Assembly: GCF_030052995.1 (NCBI RefSeq)
Contig: NZ_JASJPW010000001.1
Location: 1-64,000, forward strand
Direction of reading: 5' to 3'
DNA: 64,000 nucleotides
Origin: Gemmobacter sp. 24YEA27
GTDB lineage: Bacteria > Pseudomonadota > Alphaproteobacteria > Rhodobacterales > Rhodobacteraceae
Shown here: positions 17,915 to 28,573 of the stretch, in pieces
Position numbering within the stretch: the stretch's first letter is position 1
Layout: each line of letters opens with the position of its first letter
The notes under the pieces: generated by a model
What the model saw: the letters and a program-made list of their open reading frames with translations, nothing else
Told to the model about the DNA's origin: nothing
The model's database searches: none
Translations under genes and position numbers: made by a program

Positions 17915-18292
17915 ATGAAATACCCGTCGATCAATGTGCTGGGCGGCCCGCTGGAGGTCTGCTCGACCCGCCCGCTCACCGGTTTCTTCCGCGATGGCTG
18001 CTGCAATTCCGGGCCGGGCGATCAGGGGCGGCACACGGTCTGCGCTGAGATGACGGCAGAGTTCCTCGCCTTCTCGAAATATCTCGGCAATGACCTCTCG
18101 ACACCCCGGCCAGAATTCGGCTTTCAGGGCCTGAAGCCGGGGGATCAATGGTGCCTTTGTGCCAGCCGCTTTGCCCAGGCGCATGACGAGGGCGCGGCGC
18201 CGAAGCTGCGCCTCAAGGCGACGCATCATGCGACACTCGACCTGGTTCCGCTGGAGGTTCTGAAGCTGTATGCGAGTGATGGGGAAGCCTAG
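17915..18292 (+). CDS. DUF2237 family protein
   Basis: 125 residues. The family hallmarks are present: NVLGGPLEVCSTRPLTGFFRDGCC near the start and GDQWCLCASRFAQAHDEGAAP in the middle, with conserved cysteines (RDGCC, CLCASR). Many bacteria carry one copy; function unknown. Start ATG at 17915 with AAGGGAG upstream. Confidence 0.85.
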   Translation: MKYPSINVLGGPLEVCSTRPLTGFFRDGCCNSGPGDQGRHTVCAEMTAEFLAFSKYLGNDLSTPRPEFGFQGLKPGDQWCLCASRFAQAHDEGAAPKLRLKATHHATLDLVPLEVLKLYASDGEA

Positions 18293-18334
18293 TCGCTTTC
18301 ACTTATCGAACATTTCAGCCCGAAAGCCTGCTCT

Positions 18335-18724
18335 ATGACCCTCGCCCGCTTTCCTGTTTCCGACATTGAGCTGCGCGGCGTGGTTCATGACTTCTACCGG
18401 GAGGTCCGGGCGCATCCCGTGCTTGGACCGGTCTTCGCTGCGCATGTGAAAGACTGGCCGGAGCATGAGGAAAAGATCGTCGCCTTCTGGCGCAATGCGA
18501 TCCTGATGGAGCGCGGCTATGACGGCAATCCGATGGCCGTCCATAAAGCAGCCGGCAATGTCCGCGCCGGCATGTTCAGCCCCTGGCTGAAGCTTTTTGA
18601 CGAGGTGCTCGCCCGGCGCCTGCCCCAGGAAACCGCCCGCGCCTGGTCGGCACTCGCGCATCGGATCGGGAGGGGGCTCAGCCTCGGGCTGCAGGACTAT
18701 GGCGGTATCCCGAAACTGAAATAG
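18335..18724 (+). CDS. Group III truncated haemoglobin
   Basis: 129 residues of the 2-on-2 globin fold, class III. Features visible: helix B/C region VHDFYREVRAHPVLGPVFAAHVKDWPEH, the conserved FWRNAILM segment, and the proximal haem histidine in MAVHKAAG. Group III globins bind oxygen or NO; physiological role in this genus is unclear. No RBS better than a weak purine stretch, so the start could be a few codons later. Convergent with the DUF1311 gene. Confidence 0.85.
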   Translation: MTLARFPVSDIELRGVVHDFYREVRAHPVLGPVFAAHVKDWPEHEEKIVAFWRNAILMERGYDGNPMAVHKAAGNVRAGMFSPWLKLFDEVLARRLPQETARAWSALAHRIGRGLSLGLQDYGGIPKLK

Positions 18725-18733
18725 AGCGCGCGG

Positions 18734-19065
18734 TCAGAGCGGTCGGTCGATCCCGTCATAGATCGCCTGCAACGTCCCGATGCGTCTGGCATAAGCGGCA
18801 CGGATACAGGCGAGATCGGCCTCACACCCCATACGCTCCTGCAACCAGGCCGCCTGATCATCGAGGATCTCGCCCCGATAGCCCATGGCAAAAAGCCCGG
18901 TCAGGAATTTCAACAGCGTCGCCATTTCCACATCGGCGTCGTTCAGGTCACGATTGTCGCAAATCGCCCGCTCATTCGGGCTGAGCCTTGCGAGGGTACA
19001 ATCGAAACTGGCCGCCGCCACCGGGAGCGGCAGCGACAGCAGAATGGCAAGCGACAGCGCGCGCC

Positions 19066-19069
<4 letters not shown>
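18734..19069 (-). CDS. Exported DUF1311/LprI-like protein
   Basis: 111 residues with a signal peptide ([20 protein letters not shown], cleavage near residue 20). The mature part begins [21 protein letters not shown] and continues with the spaced Cys pattern [18 protein letters not shown] of the DUF1311/LprI family, some members of which inhibit lysozyme. I place the start at GTG 19069, which overlaps the trpB stop codon (GTGA), because the signal peptide then begins exactly at the N-terminus; the frame itself extends further upstream inside trpB. Confidence 0.72.
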
Positions 19070-20298
<1,229 letters not shown>

Positions 20299-20395
20299 GG
20301 TGTTCCCCTCGTGCTGTCTTTGACGGTGTAGCGCCCTTGGCGCGCGGGGAAAAGGGGGCCCTGCGCCCCGCAAGGAACGCGAAGAAGAGGGGGCT

Positions 20396-20450
20396 CTGCC
20401 CCCTGGCCGCGTTGCGGCTCTCCCCCGGGATATTTATAGACAGAAAATGA
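20396..20450. repeat. Extragenic palindromic repeat, half copy B
   Basis: One arm only: GAGGGGGCTCTGCCCCCT at about 20387-20404, then CCCCCGGGATATTTATAGAC and AGAAAATGA to 20450. The facing arm seen in copies A, C and D is absent. It lies between divergent trpB and cmk, immediately before the cmk ribosome site. Confidence 0.75.
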
Positions 20451-20467
20451 GCATCAGAGGACAGCGG

Positions 20468-21073
20468 ATGGCTTTTACAGTGGCGATTGACGGGCCGGCG
20501 GCGGCGGGCAAGGGCACGATCAGCCGGGCGGTGGCGGAGCGGTTCGGCTTTGCGCATCTGGATACGGGGGCGCTTTATCGGGCTGTGGGGGTCAAGGGCG
20601 GCGATCCGGTGGCGGCGGCGCGGGAGCTGACGGTGGCGGATCTGGCGCGGGGCGATCTGCGCTCGCTTGAGGCCGGTCAGGCGGCAAGCCGGGTTGCCGT
20701 GATCCCCGAAGTGCGGGCGGCGCTTTTGCAGTTCCAGCACGATTTTGCCCGGCGCGCGGGCGGCGCGGTGCTGGACGGGCGCGATATTGGCACGGTGATC
20801 TGCCCCGGGGCCGAGGTGAAGCTGTTTGTCACGGCGCGCGCAGAGATCAGGGCAAGGCGCCGCTGGCTGGAACTGGGGGGCGAGGCTGCGGAGTCGGACT
20901 ATGAGACCGTGCTGGGGGAGGTGCGGCTTCGCGATGAGCGCGATATGAATCGCGCCGATGCGCCTTTGCGCCCGGCAGCTGATGCGGTGGTGATCGACAC
21001 TTCGGATCTGGGGATCGGGGCGGCGTCAGAGCGTGCCATCGCCGCCGTTATGGCGGTGCGGGAGCGGCGCTGA
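20468..21073 (+). CDS. cmk: Cytidylate kinase
   Basis: Phosphorylates CMP and dCMP with ATP. 201 residues, slightly short for the family. P-loop [19 protein letters not shown] at residues 9-27, the substrate segment [12 protein letters not shown], and the signature [22 protein letters not shown] in the middle. ATG 20468 (MAFTVAIDG) is preceded by AGAGGA; an ATG at 20447 is in frame but lies inside the palindromic repeat. Directly followed by the next gene (TGAATG). Confidence 0.93.
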   Translation: MAFTVAIDGPAAAGKGTISRAVAERFGFAHLDTGALYRAVGVKGGDPVAAARELTVADLARGDLRSLEAGQAASRVAVIPEVRAALLQFQHDFARRAGGAVLDGRDIGTVICPGAEVKLFVTARAEIRARRRWLELGGEAAESDYETVLGEVRLRDERDMNRADAPLRPAADAVVIDTSDLGIGAASERAIAAVMAVRERR

Positions 21074-22039
21074 ATGCCGGCGAAAGTGGTGCTGCATCTG
21101 CCGCAGCGGTTTCGGGATCGGCTTGACCGGCGGCGCGGGCCGCTGCTTTACGAAGAGATCCGGTCAGTGATCACCGGGTTCGGCGGTGAAGTCGTGCTGG
21201 CGCCGCAGCTGAAGCGGGCCGATTATAAGATGGTTTCGTCTGAAGATCTGCATATCGTTGAAAATGGCAGGATACAGCGGCCCGCGGTGCTGAACGCGGC
21301 GACCGCCTATCTTGACGGTTTCTTTCATGTCGATCCGCGCGGAATCCAGGCGGAAAGCAGCATCGGGATGCGCCTTTATAAGCCGAAAAGGATCGATCCT
21401 GGTGTCGCGGCGGAGTATTTTGCCCTGCTGCGCGCCCGTTTCGTCACGCCGCGCCTGTCGCGCTATCGCCAGGCGCGGGACCATGCGCAACTGCCCGAGG
21501 GCTGCATTGCGGTGTTTCTGCAGGGGCCAGCGCCGCAGCGCCTGATGCAGGCGGCCTGTGGTTATGACGAGATGCTGATCGGGGTCTGCGCCGGGGCGGG
21601 AGGGCGCCCGGTGGTGGCCAAGCCGCATCCGCTTGACCCGGAAAGCGGCCAGGCGACCATTTCGGCGGCGCGGGCAGCCGGCTATGAAGTGATCGCGACA
21701 GAGGCCAATATCCACGATATCCTCAATGCCTGTGCGCTGACGGTCTCGGTCAATTCAGCGGCCTCGATCGAGGGGCTTTTGCATGAAAAGCCGGGGGTTC
21801 TGTTCGGCTGGTCGGATTTTCACCATTTCTTCCCCACCGCGTCACAGCCCGGAGAATTCGCCGCCCTGGCAGAGCGCGCGCTGGCGGCGCCGCCCGATGC
21901 GGCAAAGGCGCTTTACTGGTATTTCGGCCAATGTCTTGATGCGAAATCCCCAGACTTCGCGCCCCGCTTGCTGGCAATTTTTGCCAAAGCGGGCTTTGAC
22001 GCCGTCCGGCTGGGCCTGAACCCGCCGCCCGGGCAGTGA
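21074..22039 (+). CDS. Capsule polysaccharide-type protein of unknown function
   Basis: 321 residues. The C-terminal half resembles KpsC/KpsS-type Kdo transferases and related capsule proteins: PVVAKPHPLDPESG, then SVNSAASIEGLLHEKPGVLFGW. The N-terminal part (VVLHLPQRFRDRLDRRRGPLLYEEIRS) is not recognised. No signal peptide or membrane span. The start codon is directly abutted to the cmk stop, so it is translated from the cmk message, and rpsA follows with its own promoter. Why a polysaccharide-type protein should be coupled to cmk is not clear. Confidence 0.65.
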   Translation: MPAKVVLHLPQRFRDRLDRRRGPLLYEEIRSVITGFGGEVVLAPQLKRADYKMVSSEDLHIVENGRIQRPAVLNAATAYLDGFFHVDPRGIQAESSIGMRLYKPKRIDPGVAAEYFALLRARFVTPRLSRYRQARDHAQLPEGCIAVFLQGPAPQRLMQAACGYDEMLIGVCAGAGGRPVVAKPHPLDPESGQATISAARAAGYEVIATEANIHDILNACALTVSVNSAASIEGLLHEKPGVLFGWSDFHHFFPTASQPGEFAALAERALAAPPDAAKALYWYFGQCLDAKSPDFAPRLLAIFAKAGFDAVRLGLNPPPGQ

Positions 22040-22064
22040 ATCAGGGCGGCAAAGGGGGCGGAGC

Positions 22065-22093
22065 TTGCCCTGACGGGACTTTGCCGCTATAGG
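22065..22093 (+). promoter_or_regulatory. Sigma-70 promoter of rpsA
   Basis: TTGCCC at 22065-22070 and TATAGG at 22088-22093, 17 bases apart, giving a leader of about 90 bases before the rpsA start. Confidence 0.6.
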
Positions 22094-22186
22094 ACCGCAT
22101 CCTGCGCCTGAGTCGCGCGCGGGGCCACCAAAGACCGGCGGAGCCAACCGCATGGCCAGAAAACCATCAAAAGGAAAACACCTCTT

Positions 22187-23866
22187 ATGTGCGCTAAAAA
22201 CGCTATGGACGAATTCGAAGCCCTGCTTGCGGAAAGCTTCGAAATTGACACCCCCGACGAGGGTACTGTCGTCAAAGGCAAGGTCATCGCTATCGAAGCG
22301 GGCCAGGCCATCATCGATGTCGGCTACAAAATGGAAGGCCGCGTCGATCTGAAAGAATTCGCTAATCCCGGCGAAGCTCCGTCGATCAATGTTGGCGACA
22401 CCGTCGAGGTCTATCTGGACCGCGTCGAGAATGCCCGTGGCGAAGCTGTCATCTCGCGCGAGAAAGCCCGCCGCGAAGAGGCCTGGGATCGTCTTGAGAA
22501 AGCCTATGCTGACGAGATCCGCGTCGAAGGCGCGATCTTCGGCCGCGTCAAAGGCGGCTTCACCGTGGACCTGGGCGGCGCTGTTGCCTTCCTTCCGGGC
22601 AGCCAGGTTGACGTGCGCCCCGTGCGCGATGCCGGCCCGCTGATGGGTATGAAGCAGCCGTTCCAGATCCTGAAAATGGATCGTCGTCGTGGCAATATCG
22701 TGGTGTCGCGCCGTGCGATCCTTGAAGAGTCGCGTGCTGAACAGCGTGCGGAAGTCATCGGAAACCTGCATGAAGGTCAGGTTGTGGACGGCGTGGTCAA
22801 GAACATCACCGAATATGGTGCCTTCGTTGACCTCGGCGGCGTTGACGGCCTGCTACACGTCACCGACATGGCATGGCGCCGTGTGAACCACCCGTCGGAG
22901 ATCCTGTCGATCGGCGAGACCATCAAGGTCCAGGTCATCAAGATCAACAAAGAGACCCACCGTATCAGCCTGGGCATGAAGCAGCTCCAGAACGATCCGT
23001 GGGATGCGGTGGAAAAAGCCTATCCGATCTCGTCGGTCCACAAAGGCCGCGTCACCAACATCACCGATTACGGCGCCTTCGTGGAGCTGGAAGCCGGTGT
23101 CGAAGGTCTCGTTCACGTCTCGGAAATGTCCTGGACCAAGAAGAACGTGCATCCCGGCAAGATCGTTTCGACCTCGCAGGAAGTCGAAGTCATGGTTCTC
23201 GAGATCGACTCGGCCAAGCGTCGCGTTTCCCTCGGCCTCAAGCAGACCATGCGCAATCCGTGGGAAGTCTTTGCTGAGACCCACCCGGTTGGCTCGACCA
23301 TCGAAGGCGAAGTCAAGAACATCACCGAATTCGGTCTGTTCGTTGGCCTCGACAACGACATCGACGGCATGGTTCACCTCTCCGACCTGTCCTGGGACAA
23401 GCGCGGCGAAGAGGCCATCCAGGAATACCGCAAGGGCGACATCGTCAAGGCAGCGGTCTCGGAAGTCGACATTGACAAAGAGCGGATCTCGCTCTCGATC
23501 AAGGCTCTGGGCGAGGACACCTTCTCGGAAGCTGTTGACGGCGTGAAGCGCGGTTCGATCATCACCGTGACCATCACCGCCATCGAAGAAGGCGGCGTCG
23601 AGGTCGATTACAACGGCATGAAGAACTTCATCCGCCGTTCGGATCTTGCACGTGACCGCGCCGATCAGCGCCCCGAGCGCTTCTCGGTCGGCGACAAGGT
23701 CGATGTGCGCGTGACCAATGTCGATTCGAAGACCCGCAAGCTGGGTCTGTCGATCAAGGCACGCGAGATCGCCGAAGAGCAGGAAGCTGTTCAGCAATAC
23801 GGTTCCTCGGATTCGGGCGCTTCGCTCGGCGACATCCTCGGCGCCGCGCTGAAGGGCGACCGCTGA
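22187..23866 (+). CDS. rpsA: 30S ribosomal protein S1
   Basis: 559 residues with six S1 RNA-binding repeats, the first beginning near GTVVKGKVIAIEAGQAIIDVG (28-48) and later ones at GQVVDGVVKNITEYGAFVDLG, HKGRVTNITDYGAFVEL and IEGEVKNITEFGLFVGL. It helps translation initiation on structured or weakly-Shine-Dalgarno messages. Codon use here is strongly biased, consistent with high expression. ATG 22187 with AAAGGAAAA upstream. A strong terminator follows. Confidence 0.97.
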   Translation: MCAKNAMDEFEALLAESFEIDTPDEGTVVKGKVIAIEAGQAIIDVGYKMEGRVDLKEFANPGEAPSINVGDTVEVYLDRVENARGEAVISREKARREEAWDRLEKAYADEIRVEGAIFGRVKGGFTVDLGGAVAFLPGSQVDVRPVRDAGPLMGMKQPFQILKMDRRRGNIVVSRRAILEESRAEQRAEVIGNLHEGQVVDGVVKNITEYGAFVDLGGVDGLLHVTDMAWRRVNHPSEILSIGETIKVQVIKINKETHRISLGMKQLQNDPWDAVEKAYPISSVHKGRVTNITDYGAFVELEAGVEGLVHVSEMSWTKKNVHPGKIVSTSQEVEVMVLEIDSAKRRVSLGLKQTMRNPWEVFAETHPVGSTIEGEVKNITEFGLFVGLDNDIDGMVHLSDLSWDKRGEEAIQEYRKGDIVKAAVSEVDIDKERISLSIKALGEDTFSEAVDGVKRGSIITVTITAIEEGGVEVDYNGMKNFIRRSDLARDRADQRPERFSVGDKVDVRVTNVDSKTRKLGLSIKAREIAEEQEAVQQYGSSDSGASLGDILGAALKGDR

Positions 23867-23930
23867 GCCAAAGGCTGAAACGCCGCCAGAACCAATTGGC
23901 GGCCTCACAGCCCTGGAGAGAAAATGACAG

Positions 23931-23966
23931 GAAAGGCCGGGGAAATCCTCCCCGGCCTTTTTCTTT
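23931..23966 (+). terminator. Rho-independent terminator of rpsA
   Basis: AAAGGCCGGGG (23932-23942) pairs with CCCCGGCCTTT (23950-23960), 11 perfect pairs with a seven-base loop, followed by TTTTTCTTTT. Confidence 0.93.
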
Positions 23967-24206
23967 TGCGCGTGCCCGATTCGCCGGTCAGCGCGGTCAC
24001 AGACAGGATCCGGGTGCCGCTACGGGCCGACGAAGGGCTCAATCGCACCATCAAGCGGCTTTTCAGCACCGGGTCACCGGGTCTCATAGCAGCCAGGTGC
24101 TTGTTTTCATTTGCCTCATCCGCTTTTTCTGCTTTTATGATCACAGACGCGCCAGGGCTGACTGCCACATCCTGGCCGAAACAATGTCGCGAAGGGGAGT
24201 GACCGG

Positions 24207-24488
24207 ATGATCCGCTCGGAACTGATCCAGAAGATCGCAGACGAGAACCCGCATCTGACCCAACGCCATGTTGAGCGGATCGTGAACACGGTTTTCGAAG
24301 AGATCATCGAAGCGCTGTCGCGCGGCGACCGGGTCGAATTGCGCGGCTTCGGCGCCTTCTCGGTCAAAGAGCGCGACGCCCGCACCGGCCGCAACCCGCG
24401 CACCGGCGAGGCCGTCGAAGTCGAGGACAAGCGCGTCCCCTTCTTCAAGACCGGCAAATTGCTGCGCGACCGGCTGAACGGCCGCTGA
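24207..24488 (+). CDS. ihfB: Integration host factor, beta subunit
   Basis: DNA-bending nucleoid protein, 93 residues. DNA-binding arm [31 protein letters not shown] is complete, with the conserved Pro that intercalates. The N-terminus [26 protein letters not shown] is typical of the beta subunit. GGGGAG lies 9 bases upstream of the ATG. Followed after 98 bases by lapA and trpF in the same orientation. Confidence 0.95.
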   Translation: MIRSELIQKIADENPHLTQRHVERIVNTVFEEIIEALSRGDRVELRGFGAFSVKERDARTGRNPRTGEAVEVEDKRVPFFKTGKLLRDRLNGR

Positions 24489-24586
24489 TCGGCGCAAGCC
24501 GGGTTGAACAGCGCTGCGTTAAGCCCGATATTCCGGCCAAGGGGCAGGCTTTGCCTGCCCGGTTCCTGACTGACGGATAGCGGATC

Positions 24587-24949
24587 ATGCTGCGTTACCT
24601 GCGCTTTATCTTCATCGGCATCACCGGCCTCGTGCTGCTGACGCTTGCCCTGGCCAATCGCGGACAGGTGCAGTTGCGGCTCTTGCCCGAAGGCATCGGC
24701 AATATTCTCGGCACCACCGGCGGCTGGTCGATCCCGCTATTTGTGGTGATCCTCGGATCGGTGGCCATCGGCATCCTGGTCGGCTTCATCTGGGAATGGA
24801 TGCGCGAGATGCGGATACGCCAGGCGGCAAAGGTCCAGACCAAGACCGTGGCGCGGCTTGAGAAGGAACTCGCCGTCCTGAAGGACAGCAATTCCGTGCC
24901 GCCCCGGGACGAGGTTCTTGCGATTCTCGCCGGGGACGGGCGGAAGTGA
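24587..24949 (+). CDS. lapA: LapA domain protein
   Basis: 120 residues, DUF1049/LapA type. Two transmembrane segments ([18 protein letters not shown] and [20 protein letters not shown]) and a cytoplasmic coiled C-terminus. The family cooperates with LapB in lipopolysaccharide-related quality control in other proteobacteria. It overlaps the trpF start (GTGA). Confidence 0.85.
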   Translation: MLRYLRFIFIGITGLVLLTLALANRGQVQLRLLPEGIGNILGTTGGWSIPLFVVILGSVAIGILVGFIWEWMREMRIRQAAKVQTKTVARLEKELAVLKDSNSVPPRDEVLAILAGDGRK

Positions 24950-25620
24950 GCTCTCCCATCCGGGTAAAGATCTGCGGCTTGCGCCATGCAGCCGAAGTCT
25001 CTGCCGCCGCCGCCGCTGGAGCCGCCTATGTGGGCTTTGTCTTCTTTCCCAGGTCCCCACGCCATGCCTCGCTGACAGAGGCCCGTGAGGCCGCGCTGAG
25101 CGCGCCTGAGGGCCTGTGCAAGGTGGCGCTTGTGGTCGATGCTGATGACGGCCTGCTCGACAGTATCCTGGCCGAAGTGCCCATTGATATGCTGCAGCTG
25201 CATGGCAGCGAGACGCCCGGGCGCGTGTCAGAGATCCGCGCGCGCTTCGGCCTGCCGGTGATGAAGGCGGTCGGCGTAGCGGATGAGGGCGATCTGGCGC
25301 CGCTCATGGATTATGCGCTGGTGGCAGATCAGCTGCTGATCGATGCCAAGCCCCCGAAAGGGACCGCCCTGCCGGGCGGCAACGGGCTGAGCTTTGACTG
25401 GCGGCTGGTGGCGCAACGGCGCTGGCTGAAGCCCTGGATGCTCGCGGGTGGGTTGACCCCCGAGAATGTGGCCGAAGCGATACGCCTGACCAATGCGCGC
25501 CAGGTCGACGTGTCTTCGGGCGTGGAAACTGCGCCGGGCATCAAGGATCTGGATCGGATCCGCACTTTTGCCCGCGCGGCCCTTGGCCCGGCGGAACCGG
25601 CGATTCCGAAACTGCGCTGA
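24946..25620 (+). CDS. trpF: Phosphoribosylanthranilate isomerase
   Basis: Third committed step of tryptophan synthesis. 224 residues, TIM barrel. Active-site cysteine in [14 protein letters not shown] near the N-terminus and catalytic Asp in [15 protein letters not shown] near the C-terminus. Starts with GTG at 24946, overlapping the lapA stop by four bases. The usual downstream partner trpB lies elsewhere in this window, inverted. A bidirectional terminator follows. Confidence 0.95.
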   Translation: MSSPIRVKICGLRHAAEVSAAAAAGAAYVGFVFFPRSPRHASLTEAREAALSAPEGLCKVALVVDADDGLLDSILAEVPIDMLQLHGSETPGRVSEIRARFGLPVMKAVGVADEGDLAPLMDYALVADQLLIDAKPPKGTALPGGNGLSFDWRLVAQRRWLKPWMLAGGLTPENVAEAIRLTNARQVDVSSGVETAPGIKDLDRIRTFARAALGPAEPAIPKLR

Positions 25621-25647
25621 CCGCCGGCCTGCAGGGCGCTCAGACAA

Positions 25648-25686
25648 TGAAAAAGCCCCGGAGCTCACGCGCCGGGGCTTTTTTAT
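25648..25686. terminator. Bidirectional terminator between trpF and atpF
   Basis: AAAAGCCCCGG and CCGGGGCTTTT form a perfect stem around GAGCTCACGCG..., with A and T runs on both sides, so it can stop both the rightward trpF transcript and the leftward ATP synthase transcript. Confidence 0.92.
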
Positions 25687-25700
25687 TTCGGTTTCGCGGA

Positions 25701-26261
25701 TCAGTGCAGCCTGGCGTCGACCTGGGCAATCGCATCTTCAATCGACGCAGCCGCCCAGTCTTCGGTGCTGTTTTTCGCCAGCAGGTCGCCTGCCGCCGCA
25801 ATCGCAACCGCCACGGCGCGCTCGCGCACCTGACGAACAGCGGTCTGCTCTGCCAGAGCGATCTGCTCTTCAGCAGCCTTCAGCCTGCGCTCGATCGAAA
25901 TGGCCAGATCCGCACGCGCCTTGTCGGCTGCGGCCCGGGCCTCATCCCTGGCCGAAGCCACGATGCGGTCCGACTGTTCGATCACTTCCTTTTGCTTGCG
26001 CTCATAGGAAGCGAGGATCGACTTGGCCTCTTCGCGCAGCGCCCTTGCCTCGTCCAGCTCGGCCTTGATCGCGACCGCACGCTTATCGAGAAGCCGCCCG
26101 AGCAACCCCGGTACACCTGCATAGATCAGGATACCGACGAAGATCAGGAAGGCGATCAGGACCACGAAGTCGGTATTCCCGAGCGAGAAGAACGGACCCG
26201 AAGCCGCGAGGGCGGGCGTCGCGCTCACAAGGGCTGCGGCAGTGATGAGAAGCTTTTTCAT
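25701..26261 (-). CDS. atpF: ATP synthase F0 subunit b
   Basis: 186 residues. Hydrophobic anchor FVVLIAFLIFVGILIYAGVP at about 30-50 is followed by a long charged coiled coil forming the peripheral stalk (AIKAELDEARALREEAKSIL). The N-terminus MKKLLITAAALVSATPALAA resembles a signal peptide, as commonly seen for this subunit in Rhodobacterales. Last gene of the atpI-B-E-F'-F operon, with four bases between it and the b' gene. Confidence 0.93.
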   Translation of the reverse strand: MKKLLITAAALVSATPALAASGPFFSLGNTDFVVLIAFLIFVGILIYAGVPGLLGRLLDKRAVAIKAELDEARALREEAKSILASYERKQKEVIEQSDRIVASARDEARAAADKARADLAISIERRLKAAEEQIALAEQTAVRQVRERAVAVAIAAAGDLLAKNSTEDWAAASIEDAIAQVDARLH

Positions 26262-26265
26262 CGCC

Positions 26266-26817
26266 TTACCCTTTCAGCCGGGCAGCAATCGCCGCCGTTA
26301 CCGACCGCGCATCGGCGGAGCCGCCAAGCGCTGCAACCAGTTCCTTCGCGGTGTCTTTCGCGACGGCCTGAACCGCCTCTTCAGCACCGGCCCGGATCTC
26401 GGCGATCTTCGCCTCGGACTCTGCAGCCCGTGCGGTGATCTCGACATCGGCCTTTGCAGTCGCCGCATCCAGGTCTTTCTGGATTTCGGCCTTCGCTGCC
26501 GCGATGATCTTTCCAGCCTCGGTGCGGGCCGTTGCCAGCGCCTCGTTATAGGCTTTCTCGGCCTCGAGTGCCTTGAGCTTCAGCTCTTCGGCCGCGGCGA
26601 GATCATTGGTGATCGTTCCCTTGCGCTCGGCCAGCACCGCGCCGATGCGCGGCAGGGCAATGCGCGAGAGGATCACGAACAACACCACCAGGGCGACCGC
26701 AAGCCAGAAAATCTGGTTGGGCATCCAGTCGGTGCAGAGCTGCGGCATCCCTTTGGCGCCGCCCGCGTCATAAAGGCATTCTGCATGCCAGTTAACGCCG
26801 TGGGTTTCCGTTGCCAT
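26266..26817 (-). CDS. atpF': ATP synthase F0 subunit b'
   Basis: 183 residues, the second b-type subunit characteristic of photosynthetic and related alphaproteobacteria. Membrane anchor [21 protein letters not shown] at residues 35-55, then an Ala/Glu/Lys-rich coiled coil. Forms a heterodimer with subunit b. Preceded by atpE after an 86-base gap. Confidence 0.92.
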   Translation of the reverse strand: MATETHGVNWHAECLYDAGGAKGMPQLCTDWMPNQIFWLAVALVVLFVILSRIALPRIGAVLAERKGTITNDLAAAEELKLKALEAEKAYNEALATARTEAGKIIAAAKAEIQKDLDAATAKADVEITARAAESEAKIAEIRAGAEEAVQAVAKDTAKELVAALGGSADARSVTAAIAARLKG

Positions 26818-26903
26818 TCTGCTCTCCGTCGATCCCTTCTGAACAGGAAGGGCGCCAGCCGTCTCCGACCCGCGCCGCTTCCCACTTTTACGTCAGAAGC
26901 AGA

Positions 26904-27140
26904 TCAGACTGCGAACATCAGCAGCAGAGCGATCAGGAACGAGAAGATCCCGAGTGCTTCTGCGAAAGCGATACCAACGAAGAGGTTGGCGGTCTGGCCC
27001 GGAGCGGCCGAAGGGTTGCGCAGAGCGCCGGCGAGGAAGTTGCCGACGATGTTACCCACACCGATGCCAGCGCCGCCGAGACCGAAAGCCGCGAGGCCAG
27101 CGCCGATGTATTTGCCGAGAGCTGCGATTTCGCCTTCCAT
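26904..27140 (-). CDS. atpE: ATP synthase F0 subunit c
   Basis: 78-residue proteolipid of the rotor ring. Two transmembrane hairpin helices joined by the polar loop [10 protein letters not shown] (41-50). The proton-carrying carboxylate is Glu61 in AFAEALGIF. The ribosome site is a weak AGGAG a few bases before ATG 27140. Confidence 0.97.
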   Translation of the reverse strand: MEGEIAALGKYIGAGLAAFGLGGAGIGVGNIVGNFLAGALRNPSAAPGQTANLFVGIAFAEALGIFSFLIALLLMFAV

Positions 27141-27201
27141 GGTCGAATACTCCTGTATTTGGATTTGGCTGAGTTGAGGTCCGGACCGTCAGGGGTGACG
27201 C

Positions 27202-27963
27202 TTAGTGATGCGCGTCGCCCACAGCGTCTTTCAGATAGACACAGGTCAGAATGGTGAAGACATAGGCCTGAACAAAGGCCACGAGCACCTCGAGCGCGTA
27301 GATGCCAACGGCACCTGCGATCGCGAGCGGCGAGATGATCGCCATCGAGGCAAAGCCCGCGAAAACTTTGAGAACGGCGTGACCTGCCAGCAGGTTACCT
27401 GCAAGACGGATCGAATGGGACACCGGGCGCATGATGTAAGAGATGATCTCAATCACCGCCAGAACCGGGCGCAGCGCGAGCGGCGCCGAGGACACCCAGA
27501 ACATCGAGAAGAAGCCCAGACCCTTGCGGGCGATCCCGATCAGGGTAACGCCGAAGAACACCAGAAGCGCAAGCGACGCGGTCACGGCGACATGCGAGGT
27601 GGTGGTGAAGCTCATCGGCAAGAGGCCAAGGAGGTTCGAGAGCAGGATGAAGAGGAAAAGCGTCATGACATAGGGGAAATACTTCACCCCGTCATGGCCT
27701 GCGACTTCTTCAACCATGTTATGGATAAAGCCGTAGAACACTTCGGCGACCGATTGCAGACGGGTCGGGATGATGCCGCGATGACGGGTCGCCAGCACGA
27801 ACAGCGCGAAGACGCACAGAAGTGCGATCCCCATCCACAGCGTCACATTGGTCACGGTGAACGTGCCCACGGGGCCATCGCCCCAGAGGGGTTTCACAAT
27901 GAACTGATCCATCGGATGGATCGAAAAACCGCTTCCGCCCTCAGCCGTGCCTTCTGCCGCCAC
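27202..27963 (-). CDS. atpB: ATP synthase F0 subunit a
   Basis: 253 residues, integral membrane proton channel. The essential arginine is in [14 protein letters not shown]; other conserved parts are [20 protein letters not shown] and the C-terminal [19 protein letters not shown]. Two bases separate its start from the atpI stop. Confidence 0.96.
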   Translation of the reverse strand: MAAEGTAEGGSGFSIHPMDQFIVKPLWGDGPVGTFTVTNVTLWMGIALLCVFALFVLATRHRGIIPTRLQSVAEVFYGFIHNMVEEVAGHDGVKYFPYVMTLFLFILLSNLLGLLPMSFTTTSHVAVTASLALLVFFGVTLIGIARKGLGFFSMFWVSSAPLALRPVLAVIEIISYIMRPVSHSIRLAGNLLAGHAVLKVFAGFASMAIISPLAIAGAVGIYALEVLVAFVQAYVFTILTCVYLKDAVGDAHH

Positions 27964-27965
27964 GA

Positions 27966-28334
27966 TCAGTTCCCTTCACCCGATGCGGCGCCGGCCTCTG
28001 CCTTTGCCGCCTTGTCATCCCTTGCGGCCTCAGCCGCACGTTTTTCCGCCACTTCCCGCGCGGTGCCCATCATGGTGCGCACCCCCGCGGCAAACCCCAG
28101 GAGCGAGAAGATCACCAGGAGGAACGGGATCGTGCCGAACAGCTTGTCCAGCCCATAACCGATCCCGGTTCCGACGATAATGCCGGTCGCAAGCTCGATC
28201 ACCATTCTCCAGGCAAGCTCGCCATGCGAGAGGCCCTTCGCCACAGAGGTCTTATCTGACTTCGGCTTGCCCCGCAGATCACCAAGCCGCTTTTCCAGCG
28301 CCCTGAGCCTGTCGGGATCGGGTTCCGAAGCCAT
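27966..28334 (-). CDS. atpI: AtpI/AtpZ-type ATP synthase assembly protein
   Basis: 122 residues. Two hydrophobic segments ([17 protein letters not shown] and [17 protein letters not shown]) after a charged N-terminus, and a Lys/Ala-rich tail. Members help c-ring assembly or ion homeostasis. I choose ATG 28334; a GTG at 28343 is an alternative. A near-consensus promoter lies just upstream, so this gene opens the F0 operon. Confidence 0.85.
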   Translation of the reverse strand: MASEPDPDRLRALEKRLGDLRGKPKSDKTSVAKGLSHGELAWRMVIELATGIIVGTGIGYGLDKLFGTIPFLLVIFSLLGFAAGVRTMMGTAREVAEKRAAEAARDDKAAKAEAGAASGEGN

Positions 28335-28361
28335 TTTCGCCACCCCATGACATTTGCGAGG

Positions 28362-28390
28362 GTTCTATGCGGCGGGGGGAAGGGTGTCAA
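28362..28390 (-). promoter_or_regulatory. Sigma-70 promoter of the F0 ATP synthase operon
   Basis: TTGACA (28390-28385) and TAGAAC (28367-28362) on the minus strand, separated by 17 bases, giving a short leader for atpI. Confidence 0.7.
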
Positions 28391-28509
28391 CCTTGCGTGA
28401 ACTCGGGGTATCTCAGCACAACCCATTGAAATTACGTGCATATGAGATTCGCAACCTATCTTTTCTCCGCTCCCCGCGGGCGCAGGATCGCGATTTGCAC
28501 GCCGCTTCA

Positions 28510-28533
28510 ATATTCAACGAAACGGTTGAATAT
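28510..28533. promoter_or_regulatory. Palindromic ArsR-type operator
   Basis: ATATTCAAC-gaaacg-GTTGAATAT: a perfect inverted repeat of nine bases with a six-base centre, 41 bases upstream of the arsR start. TTCAAC/GTTGAA half-sites are typical of autoregulated ArsR-family repressors. Confidence 0.65.
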
Positions 28534-28573
28534 CGCCGGTTGCGCCCGCCCGCCCTGGCCGCGATACTGCGAC

